Positions 19,746-29,680 of a stretch of DNA of 42,842 nt are shown in pieces. Made by a program: the position numbers and the translations under genes. How positions within the stretch are numbered: the stretch's first letter is position 1; each line of letters starts with the position of its first letter. The stretch comes from Echinostoma caproni (lineage: Eukaryota > Platyhelminthes > Trematoda > Plagiorchiida > Echinostomatidae), in the NCBI GenBank assembly GCA_900618425.1, contig UZAN01039376.1, forward strand, positions 50,830 to 93,671, in the 5' to 3' direction. The notes beneath the pieces are model-generated. The model saw only the letters and a list, made by a program, of their open reading frames with translations. It was not told the origin of the DNA and did no database searches.

Positions 19746-20930
19746 TACTCACCCGACAGTAGATCGTTCCAGCAACTGTCCTGTGTGTGTGCGGGAATTC
19801 TGCAAACTTCTTTCAAATGAGATATTTTGTTGTATGACTGACAATTTAACCATATCCTGACCGTTATTACCAGTAAGCACCATCCTCGACTAAGCGCCGC
19901 CCCGTGGAATTCTAACTCTACTAACACCACTATTATCAATGCCACCGTTACTACTAACACCACTACTAATAATACTACCATCACCATCAATGTCACTAAA
20001 CCGTCTCAAACTTCATACACCGTGGGGTCAACCGCCTGATTATAAACCGTAAACGGACGTTTTATATCTCGTTGAACGATATAGCAACACAATAACGCTT
20101 TGAAACGATAGACTATGCGGCGTTTTGCCTCACCTATTTCGATCGACTTTTTCGGTTCATTGTTGGTTATTGTTGGATACGATTGAGTCGGTACAACTGT
20201 GAACTAATTGACTAGTGTGAATCAAATTACCGTGCGTTGTTAACGGATGGGTCTGATGCTCTCGGGGGCTATAAGCAGTAACGGTTTCACAGATCCAACG
20301 ATCTTATCCAAGATCCAATCGGATGATACAAGCCCGAGGCCAAATTAACAGTCTGAATCGGCCTTCGCCGTTAAACTAAAGCGGTCGTAATGTAGTTGGA
20401 TTCATATTACGTTTTGAATGTTATTGGTTGAGTGCAATTGGCTGCCAAAACCAGTTCGGGAAGTTTTGACATTGGTGGAAACTGGTCTATGGTGATATGT
20501 GAAGTACGAGGGCAAAACAAACTGTGATCCCATTAAACAAGCTTTAAACAGAGTAAATTGGTTGACGATGTGAACGACCATGTCCGTGCCAAATTTCTGA
20601 TTGCGGAGATCAAACCTCTGATAAAACAAACCCACAAGGGAATTAGTTTGACCGATATCACGTTCAAACTTCAATCCGGAATTATCCTCAGTCGAATGTT
20701 TCCTCGAGTTAGGTTGAAAGGGATCAGGACCAAGGTCGGTCAAACTGAAACCTGGTACTGGAGGTCACGTTTACCTTGGAGCTAGCCGGATCGAGGAATC
20801 TTGTTAACCTTAGCTGATATGACTGGGCGTGAGAAGAAATAGTGTGGCATATTTGATTTATTAGCATCGTGTATCTTTGTCTTCGTACGGGCTCTCAGAA
20901 TGTACGTTTTCCTACTTACTGATACATCTT
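19746..20930. other. non-coding; imperfect ACY triplet repeat
   Basis: Between 19915 and 19995 the plus strand is an imperfect triplet run (ACTACTAACACCACTACTAA and similar). Its translation gives a false valine-rich frame on the minus strand. Overlapping frames at 20402-20785 on both strands have no recognisable domain. Confidence 0.5.
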
Positions 20931-21066
20931 GCATAACGTAATGGACAGCCGAATAAAATAGAACGCAAGAAAACTGAAAGTTATTTATTGGTTGTGTAAA
21001 CAGAACGAAACTGTGTATATCCGAAGAGTATGTATAACCTTCACAGTCGTCAGAGGTCTCTTCTTT
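20931..21066 (-). other. possible PLE tail or flank
   Basis: On the minus strand, directly after the inverted reverse-transcriptase piece, CCTCTGACGACTGTGAAGG and CTCTTCGGATATACACAG are followed by CAACCAATAAATAACTTTCAG. The CTGACGA and the AATAAA suggest the end of a PLE transcript with a hammerhead-like core. The second half of the ribozyme (GAAA, GTC) is not readable, so this is tentative. Confidence 0.3.
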
Positions 21067-21255
21067 TTACCTCGTTGAATGTTGAACAAAGAATGGGATG
21101 TCTTTATGAAGGGAATTCAATTCAGCTAACAACTGCTCGGTCTCCCTGGCGCTTTGTGTGATTATCAGCGTGTCATCGACGTATCTCCTGTAGAGTAGGA
21201 TGCCGTTTAATTTCCTACTGGCTTTGTTCTCCACTATGGAAACTGGGCAGAACAA
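21067..21255 (-). mobile_element. Penelope-like element: reverse transcriptase core, inverted 5' part
   Basis: The minus-strand frame reads CPVSIVENKASRKLNGILL, then YRRYVDDTLIITQSARET, then LHKDIPFFVQHST. YVDD is the reverse-transcriptase catalytic motif. CPVS stands in the place of the PLE GSPVS segment. The frame is intact through about 63 codons. Its last residues (HST) are followed in PLE proteins by a segment such as IPFLDI. That segment is found on the opposite strand starting at 21256, so this block is the same protein inverted in place. Confidence 0.85.
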
Positions 21256-22200
21256 CACAATTCCATTTCTAGATATTGCTTTTGGGCGAAGATCAGGTGG
21301 AATTATCTCGATGTCCGCGCATAGAAAATCTACGTGGACCGGCCAGTATATGCTAGTATATGATCCAATACAGACGAGGTCTCGTGCGTACCCTGTCTCA
21401 TCGAGCTAGGTGGTTTTGTACTTCGGATAATGTGGAGAGTAAGCTAATTCGGCTCACGAAAACTCTAAAGCTCAATGGTTACCCAGCGAGGTTTATACAA
21501 AGTTACAGTGTACAAGCCGAACTCAAGACCTTGAGAATGGCAGTACCAAAATGCGACTGCCGTTCAAAGGTGACGATGTGGGCCAACTTGTACGAAGACG
21601 GCTGGTAACATCGGTAGCTCGCACATATTTTGCTACAAATCCGGCCGTTTGCTTCACCACTACCCAGATTCCGAAGTCCTGATGAAATCAACACTCCCCC
21701 TGTCCGCCAAATCACACGTTGTCTATGGATTTTACCGTGGGTGCGGAGCCACTTACGTAGGCAGAACAGAGAGGCACCTGTGCACCGGGTGACAGACCGT
21801 ATACCAGCATGGGTCGAACGCGAATGCATCAGATTGAGGACTAAACAAACAACCAGCCCATGAAACCAGACGCACAGAACGCCTACATCATCCATTGCTT
21901 GCCATCTGCTGCAGACTGGCCACCAAGCGGACCGCGGGATTTCTTTTCGGGTTGTTTAAACAGCCTCAAATGGACGGCTGCTGAGATTTACAGAGACCAT
22001 ATCAAGTAAGCGCCGAAAGCCCCTGCTTTGTCAGGCAGGCATTGCCCTGGTAACCACGTAAGCGGAAGAGTGAATTGATACGATGCTAGATTATCAAGAG
22101 ATGTGATATATAAACCTATTTGTATTCTGCAGTAAGCACCAGTTGAGATGCAGTGAAATGATTCCGGAATTAAATCATGCTCGCTTGCAATGTTTGGTTC
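21240..22200 (+). mobile_element. Penelope-like element: RT end, GIY-YIG endonuclease and 3' UTR
   Basis: The plus strand continues the protein. It has NNTIPFLDIAFGRRSG, then HRKSTWTGQYM and the thumb region RLTKTLKLNGYPARFIQS (about 21450-21500). The linker is MRLPFKGDDVGQLVRRRL (about 21545-21605). The nuclease start is AKSHVVYGFYRGCGATYVGR (about 21705-21765), with Y-x(9)-YVGR as in GIY-YIG. RVTDRIPAWV and LLRFTETI/RRKPLLCQAG follow (to about 22050). At least three frameshifts or stops break it. The 3' UTR reaches about 22200, judged by similarity to 17628-17830. PLE reverse transcriptase copies RNA at a nick made by the nuclease. Here only a fossil remains. Confidence 0.85.
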
Positions 22201-24254
22201 TTTGTTCAAGTTCATTTCGGGAAATACTTTCTTTAATTTTCTCCTTACATGTTTTCATTCTGGATATGTCGAGTCCCCACTTGATAGTCGAGATTGCCAT
22301 TTAAATGTATTGCAGCTAATAGGCACTGTTCATAACTCTGTAATGAAAAGATATATATTACATAGAATTCATATGTATAAATACTTTTCAAAACCTCATA
22401 CTACAATTGTGTGTTGCTCAGAACAAGAAAAAAGGCTATTGTCGACGCAGTTTTCATCTAATAATGTTTTCATCTCAATGAAGAAAATTGCTTGTGTATT
22501 ATTTCTAATTCAACTAGAAGTGGGTTCGAACTACATTCAAAGGGGAACATTCTGCAGACTTCAAACAATAGTTGTTTTCTTGGAATTAGTTATTTATTGT
22601 TAGATTAGTTCAACTATTCAGCAATCCAAATCAAGTTTCCGGATAGTTCTGTCATTGAATTTTTATTTATTGAGTAAGAGAATAACATATTATGAACCCG
22701 AATTCGTTTCAGACTTATTCCTGAAAACAAAACTAAAGACAGTCGGTTGCAGACAGAATTTGCTTCTGTGATTACTTCTATTTCGTTCACCTTTCAGCCA
22801 ATGGTACAAAAATGCCCCGCTCGCAATTGCAAGTATCTGCTTTTCAGGTTGAACCCACTACTCGTATACAGACACACACACACGTACAGATATATCTCAT
22901 GAGCACTCTGTACAGGGAAAAAAACTATCTTAACATCAGTGAGATAGGTACTGATGTTCGACTGTACCCACTAAATCGTCCTATTGTGTTGGACAAAGGA
23001 ACATATAGTCACAATGATATGAAAGATGCGTGGGTGAAATCGAATCCAACGGGTGCGCTCGCCCAAGTTCTCAGTTAACAGAGAACAATTCAATACTGCT
23101 ATATACGTGCACCACAGTTTTGTTTTCACAGGCTCATCATACTTTTCATCCCCCTCTGTGCACGACATCATTTGGAAAAGCTACCTTTTGATCCCCGCTA
23201 GCTTGGACGGAAAACAACTTTTCCCGTTTTCAAAATAAGTAATGTCCGTTTAAGGTGAGTGGGAGCTAACTTTGAGTGAACTAATCGAGGGGAAGCGATT
23301 GATGGAGGAGATTTTGGTAACACGCTCTGTCAACTTCATTTAACACCTGCTTCCGACGCTTTTGATGCACACTAAAAAGATCGATCAAGTTTTACCGTAT
23401 TTTGTAATGCTTAATAAAAGAAGAAACCATTATCATAAAGACTTGATATATATATATATATATAATAAAAAAGAAAGAATATCCAAAGAAAATATGTCAC
23501 CACCTCTTGTGTACAGGTAGTTTGAGTGTTTTGATGTTTAGATGCTTACCTAATTTCACGAATATAATTCAACCGTCACATTTTCAATCGGGGTGACCTT
23601 GAAATACAACACCCCCATCGCGGTTATCGATAGAATGTCCAACTGGTCGGTTAACGAGATAGCCAGACACTTCTAATCCACATTTTGGTGCATTATTTTT
23701 TCCAGTTGATATAAGAAAGATCTCCTATGAACAGTGTCAATCTGGAAGCTGAACAAGATTTCTAAGCGCTTACCTGAGCCACGTAAAAATATTTGGATTC
23801 AATTAGACAAGAAAAAATGGGAAGGCGATCACATTGACGAAGTTTCTACTTAATTTGAGTCTTTGTAGTTGATTACCAATTGAGCAATAAGCTTTGTACA
23901 TTGGATGCGTTTCATGATTGGTCTGTTTATACCCGAGCGTTTGCTATTCCATGTGATCGTGGCAGGTGGTGAATAAGATGCTAACGTGTTCCGTTACAGG
24001 GTACAGGCTATTAGAGGATGTATGCGTGAAGTGTTGTTTCGTAGAAAGAACTGGTGTCATATGTGTGAATGAGTGAGATGGAGTGGATGGGTGAGTGGTA
24101 CCAGACCACAGACCGACTACTGTGTCCATTCGACTGGCGTAATGAGGGTCACCATCGGCGAACCAATCACTCTCGACCGGCCTATCCTGAGGTAATCCTA
24201 CTAATTACCTTCACGCGGCAGGGGTATATCCCGACCAAAGTGAGAGGACGAATA
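22201..24254. other. non-coding, nothing firm
   Basis: The longest frame (22190-22603) is AT-rich, hydrophobic and without domain. An (AT)n microsatellite lies at 23446-23464. A B-box-like or rearranged tRNA-like sequence near 23600-23660 is too weak to call. Confidence 0.45.
23446..23464. repeat. (AT)n microsatellite
   Basis: About nine AT units. It stands alone. Confidence 0.9.
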
Positions 24255-24285
24255 GCCAACATCCGAGGCTATTACTGGGTCATCA

Positions 24286-24561
24286 GTTCACCTGGTGGAT
24301 TTGGCTAAAATTCCTGCTTCGAAGCCATTTGAGGAAGGGAGTACGAAACATATGCACACCAACTTGTTGGTTCTGGCTGTGACCAACGGCTTGATTAATC
24401 TTCTAGGTGAACTCAGCACATGGATTGTTCCACTTCGTTCGAAGGTTGTATGACTTGATTCACTGTGCCCCAATCCCCGAGGAATTTGCAATTATTGCAC
24501 ACCTCCCCGGATGACAAGTAAGGTGGCACATATTGTTATTCCACCTGTTTACAATGAGAAG
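24286..24561 (+). pseudogene. coding-like segment with one in-frame stop, product unknown
   Basis: The frame reads VHLVDLAKIPASKPFEEG, HMHTNLLVLAVTNGLINL and LGELSTWIVPLRSKVV. A TGA follows at 24451-24453, and then CPNPRGICNYCTPPRM and KVAHIVIPPVYNEK in the same frame. It ends at a strong donor-like AAG/GTATGT (24561/24562). An alternative frame after about 24440 also reads well (YDLIHCAPIPEEFAIIAHLP), which may mean a frameshift instead of a stop. No family is recognised. It could be an exon of a decayed gene or part of an unrecognised transposon ORF. Chance remains possible. Confidence 0.25.
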
Positions 24562-24615
24562 GTATGTGAAAGAGGTATCACTATAAGTTGCATTATCTTT
24601 TGGTTTTTCACTTTC

Positions 24616-25673
24616 TGAACATTTTCCCAGACAACTTATCTTTAAATATTTGTTTAATCACTCTTGAGACATCATTTGTTTCCAATACGTTTAGCTGGGG
24701 ATGGAATTTCTTTTATGGTTGTAGTCTGCACGCAGATACACGTGCTTCCTCAAAGGAATTTGCTTACTTATCTGCCATGTTTACAACCGACGGGAGTGGA
24801 TGCGAGTGAGATATTGTGATGTTGCAGATCACATGGACTCGACTGATCGGATCTGTTTATTTTGTCCCCTAATCGGAAATTTTTCTGTTATATGTTGTGC
24901 TCAAGTTATACGCCATAATTACACGGAAGACAATCTTTTCTCATTTTCAGTCTGTATTTGCATTTCACATGTCATAAACACGCAGGAAAAATGATCACTC
25001 ATATCACCGGGAGGGGGAAGTGAAGGGACAGAGCACATGGGAGAAAATTTTACAAAAAATGAATGGGTGTGAAATTGCTTTGCTTGAAAACAACTGAGTT
25101 TCGGTCATTTTTCTGTAAACGCATAGGTTTATTGTCCTGATAAACTACCAGGCTAAGCATTCGCTTAACTGTATTGAAGCGGATCGTGTACCAATTGACC
25201 AGTTAACTCCCCCGCTCCGGATAAATTCATCATCTATTGAATCAAACGATAGAAAATCTCATGATTAGCAAGCAATCTATCATATCACACCAACGTTTCT
25301 GGCACAAAACTGGAAAGCCTGGAATTCACTAGTACAATCGTCTGTAGTGCATATTGATCGGTACTGTGACGTAAACCGTGGGTTTCATGTTATCCGCCCT
25401 TCATTTGCAATGCATTTTGAATATCATCACCAACAGGGTGCGAGGCAGATAGGAAGTAGGCTACATCAAAAACAAGGCTTGTTATGCACAAACTTTGGTA
25501 GATTAGTTGATATCTTGTGCGGTGCTGTTTTAATGCCTTATCTTTTAACCAGTGTGTCGGGCGTTACATTCCAAGAATTTAGTCTCAATAGATAAAACTC
25601 ATGAACCCTCATCCTTCATACTTGCCAAAAGTGTGTGTTTAGGTTTCACCGTCATTGCTACCGCTGGTTTCAG
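24616..25673. other. non-coding, nothing recognised
   Basis: Frames at 24588-24994 and 25347-25595 on the plus strand lack domains and lack matching splice sites on both ends. Confidence 0.45.
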
Positions 25674-25752
25674 GCGCTGTCTACTCAGCTGAAGCAGCCC
25701 AGCCATGAAAGTGTGTCCGATATGTTTATCTGACAGCTCAGAAGAAGAGGAA
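25674..25752 (+). CDS. possible first coding exon with RING-like start (CPIC)
   Basis: An acceptor-like CCGCTGGTTTCAG ends at 25673 and a donor-like GAA/GTAAGA stands at 25752/25753. Between them an ATG at 25705 opens MKVCPICLSDSSEEEE, 16 codons ending in phase 0. CPIC followed by acidic residues is the usual N-terminal start of a RING zinc finger, the domain of ubiquitin ligases. The rest of the ring (C-x-H-x2-C and so on) would have to be in a later exon, and I did not find it. If real, bases 25674-25704 are 5' UTR. Speculative. Confidence 0.3.
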
Positions 25753-27206
25753 GTAAGACGTTTCTCTCAAACAGCTCGTTTAGTACAGTAGATACGTAAT
25801 GCACTTTTAGAAGGAAAATCACTGATGTTTCTCGAGCCATACGTAAAACTGGATCTCTACTTTCAAAGTAGTCTCACTGCATTTCACCGTGTCGTTAGAA
25901 TGCAGTCTGTTTCATTTTAGTTAACTGTTCCCCTGCCCTCAGTACTGATTGATGAAATCACCATTACTGGGTAATTCAGGTTGTACAATTTCCTTGGTTG
26001 CTATTCACTCGTCTTTCCCGGTTTCTGTTTTGCATCTGTAACCTAATGTGATAAACCTAACCCTGTAGTATCTTGCGATTGATTGAGTGTCAGACTCGCA
26101 TCCTCAGATTTCACACCTCGTCTGCCCCAACCCACCCTCGCATTTAATGGGCTCCGTTCTCCAGTGCATCTTTGAACACAGAGAAAAAACAGATGCCTTT
26201 CTAATATATTACATTTCTTGTGTTCCGCGTAAATTAAGGAATGAAATTCATCGAAAAATTGTTGTTCTCATTACGTCCATTCATCTCGCTTGGAATCATA
26301 GCTTCGCTTTTGTTCTCACTTAGTTGATCCAAGTAATGAATACTGTAACTTTGAAAACACAAGATGGAAAGGATCTCACTGAATGTAGCCTGGGTGCTGT
26401 GATTGTGGGTGTAAGAAGCTCGATAGAGATATGAGCAAGTGTATCGAAGTGTTGTCACCAATAACTAGTGAGTTGGGAAAGTTTATCAGTATGGCGCGAA
26501 CAGGTTTGTTTCATCATGATGTAAATGTTGGTTCTATGAACCTCATGATCAATTTCTACGGATCGTTCGCAAACAATTACAGCTTTTATACTAGCAAATC
26601 TTTGCTATATTTCTGTCTGATGTACATTTGTTTGTGTAACAATGCACAGACTGAACTCTCGTTTAAGCAGCTGCAATAAAATAATTTCTCACACGACGGA
26701 TTTTCATGTATTCATTGTAGGGAAAACACAGTGTGTCACCGAAATATTACTCGATAAAATACATCGATTGCCATCGATTGGCTTCATATTCGCCAACAAA
26801 GATTTGATACACATGTATTAGTAGAACTTTTGCAAAAGACTCGCATTTCGAATTACATCTCACTTTCAATACCACACCTGTATATTGATAGCTATTGATG
26901 AGGAGTATTTATTTCCAACTTTATCTTCCCTTGCCATGTTCTTAGTTCCCCTGTATCACCATTTGAGTTTATGCTACCTTGAGTAACCCGGATACGATTT
27001 GAAGTAGTGTCAAAAATCCAGAAGGTGATTCCCAGTAAAGAAAGCGTGGTTCTTGAGAAACTCGGTCAGGGTAACAGCAAATTGTCATTCATACAACAAA
27101 ATATCTTATTTAAAACGAGTCTGCGGAATTCTCCCCCCCCCCTCATACACACAAGATAGTTGTTAAAACTGTCCCCATTTAGATGCACATTCGTGTATTT
27201 ACACAC
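25753..27206. other. non-coding, nothing recognised
   Basis: No supported gene. A poly-C run of ten lies at 27133-27142. Confidence 0.5.
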
Positions 27207-27308
27207 TGAACAGCAGCAATTCTCTCCAACAGGCCTTGTTCATTTTTGCCGTTGAAAGAAACCACCGACTGCATCTTTTTTGCGACCTACTCAAAATGAG
27301 TAGTATTT
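27207..27308 (+). repeat. dispersed repeat C, copy 2
   Basis: Reads GAACAGCAGCAATTCTCTCC, then CTTGTTCATTTTTGCCG, GAAAGAAACCACC, GCATCTTTTTTGCG and CTACTCAAAATGAGTAGTAT. It aligns with the minus strand of 19745-19620 over about 100 bases. The terminal palindrome is partly worn, with AAAA in place of ACNNG. Confidence 0.7.
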
Positions 27309-29589
27309 CCCAACCGCAGTTAGGAAGTTACAGGTGAGATTCAATTAATATTTTATGCAAAACAGTAAGAAAGTTCATTTATTCTCATGTATGATTACTG
27401 TTTTCATGAAGGTGCTTATTCTAGTCAAAAAAACATATTCCTAATAGATTATCTTTTCTTCAAGCTGTGCACAGTAAATAGGCCGACGAATCAAAACGTT
27501 TCTGGCCAAAATAAATAGATTATTTATGTGGCTCGTTACACATGCGTCTTGGAGTGTGTCACCGTGCCCAAACGTGACGGAACATTCCAGAGCTTTTGGC
27601 ATATATCTGAAGTCGACGGGCAACTTATTCGAGAGTAATAGATCCGGCGATGCAATTCCCGAATTGCGCAAATGCAAATGAAGCTGAAATGAACGCGTTA
27701 TTGAACACCCATCAAAGAAGAGCACATTTTTACGTTTAACAGCAAACTAAAATTGCCTCACCCGACCATTTGGCCTTCAAGTTGCTTCGCTGGTGTTTAA
27801 CGTAAAATACAGTAAGAAGCCAGAGAAATATAATCTTTCGACATCGTGTCGCACCTGTCAACAGAAGTAAATATCATTCCCGCCCAATAAGTTGGAATAG
27901 AAGTTCATGCCCGGTATGTTGTTGTTGGTCTGCTGTCCATCCCACCAGCCTGGATAACAAGAAACTTGTTACACTGATGAGCCGGGTTTTCGATAACGAT
28001 CACCCTGGAAATGTATTCACAAAAATCGTCAAGAACGTTTAGATCTCAATAAATATTGTTTTTTCACATTCATGCAGTTTCTGCATGGGTAAGGTCCAAG
28101 TCGAATTCACTCAATCACCGCTATGCAGTTGTGATTTGAATGTAATCAAAATCTGTGTCCTGTGTTAGAAACAGAGATAAGTTAGCTACCTCCACAGTGG
28201 TCGTCAGTGACTAGGGTATCGTTTGTATTAAAGGAGATTGACAAATGTTCGACAGTCCACGTGGTGGACTCCATGAAAAAACGACTCGCTTCAGTGTTCA
28301 CAATAAAGAAGGGCAAGTAGAACATTAACAAAAGGAAAACAAAATACCTGTATCACGCCGATGAGTAATTTTTATAAACTAATCTGAAAGATATTTTTAC
28401 CGAGGCCTTGCGCTAGCACCCGTCCTTGAAGTCAAGAAATGGTACATTTAACGGCTTTTGACTTAGAAGAAAAGGCATAAGTGAATGTTATTACAAGTAT
28501 GTTGCGTGTGGTGTGGGGGAATATCACATTTAATCCTGTGAATGGGGATGGAAACCATAGGCTTCGGTAGGAACACACTTGATGAAGTCAGGATGTTGCA
28601 CGATTCCAATCAGGACTGGTTATTTGTTGTATAAAGAAAAGATTTATTGCTCATCTTTGAAGACTCCTCAAGGATGTATATGCCAGTTTATCTTTCCAAG
28701 TTTTCATCTTTCCCCTTTACAATACTGATTGATGGTTGTATTCGATAGTGCGTTCGGCAGGGACGTTTTTCGTACTGTAGGAGTGTCCTGTTCTGATAGG
28801 ACGATGTGATTGGTAAATGCACCTTTGAGTTGTGTCGGCTGAGGTCTGCGTGTTGTTCATCTGAAACAAAAGGAATATCTGTCCGGTTTCCGATGAACCG
28901 CATTCTTATACCGTTGAAATTCATCTCATCAGTTCATTGCCCAAACTTCTTTCCCTCGCTTTGGAGGAAAAATGAAGTGAATCCTAACCGGACTTCATAT
29001 TATTATTGTTGTTATTATTATGTCTGCCAACATTTAAGTTATCACATCACATATACACAGTATAATTACCAGTTCCCCGGATATTGGACGTAAGCATGAT
29101 ATAACGTAACAACTAATGGTCACAGTCTGGTAGTGATACAGTGTTTTACACACGTAATCATTATTCCGAATAGGACCTTACTAACAGTCAATTTTGATTA
29201 ACACTGTGACTACGTGCTACAGACTTGACCGAGAATATGTCAGACTTCATCTTCACAAACAAACTGGAGTTCATTCAGTCGTGGTATACATAGAAAGCCC
29301 TACCTAATCGATTTGCATTTTTGCAAGACCGACTCCACAGATCTATCTGGGATTTTAAAACTCGAAAGGTTCTTACGGCACTACTGTTCCAGCAGCTCAC
29401 ACTGAGGTGGAAAACATTCATCTACTCAGATTTGTCCATTGTTGAGTGCATCCACATCCAGGTAGTTCTTTTACGATCGATAGAAACGAAATAATGCACA
29501 CTCGGTTAACTTCAATCAAAAACCTCCCAGAAAACCTGATCAGTTCCATTGTAATAAAGTCATAATAGTTAGAATCAACATACATTCCA
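27309..29589. other. non-coding stretch with weak frames
   Basis: A 94-codon minus-strand frame (27441-27725) has coding-like codon use and an internal acceptor-like TTCATTTCAG but no recognised domain. A minus-strand frame at 28688-28924 is similar. A 64-codon open segment at 29296-29490 ends at a CAG/GTAGTT donor-like site. None has enough support to be called a gene. Confidence 0.35.
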
Positions 29590-29680
29590 CATGTGAGTCA
29601 GATCCCGGACAGAGCTGCTGATGAGCTCTAACATCAGCAACACTAGCGCTTACAGCTTCTTGATTGCATGGTTTCACTGA
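29590..29680 (+). mobile_element. decayed hammerhead SINE relic (tRNA-Gly-like family)
   Basis: GTGAGTCAGATCCCGGA (B-box relic), then CTGATGAGCTCTAACATCAGC (29618 onward), then CTAGCGCTTACAG follow the order of the family at 13.0 kb, where the same positions read CTGATGAGCTCCATTAAGAGC and CTAGTGCTTCCGAG. GAAAC and the GTC site are lost by deletion, so it is inactive. Confidence 0.45.

Noticed and set aside
19634..19996. Minus-strand 120-codon frame with a valine-rich start
   Set aside because: The valine run is a translation of an imperfect ACY triplet repeat, and the rest covers dispersed repeat C.
22190..22603. 137-codon plus-strand frame
   Set aside because: AT-rich, with no domain or splice support. 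Its start lies in the PLE 3' UTR.
27441..27725. 94-codon minus-strand frame with good codon mix
   Set aside because: No recognised family. An acceptor-like site exists but no partner exon. Kept only as a note in the stretch description.
27972..28012. CTGATGA as a hammerhead
   Set aside because: No GAAA at the right distance and no stem I partner.
29296..29490. 64-codon open segment ending at CAG/GTAGTT as an internal exon
   Set aside because: No clear acceptor and no recognised domain. Chance is likely in a window of this size.
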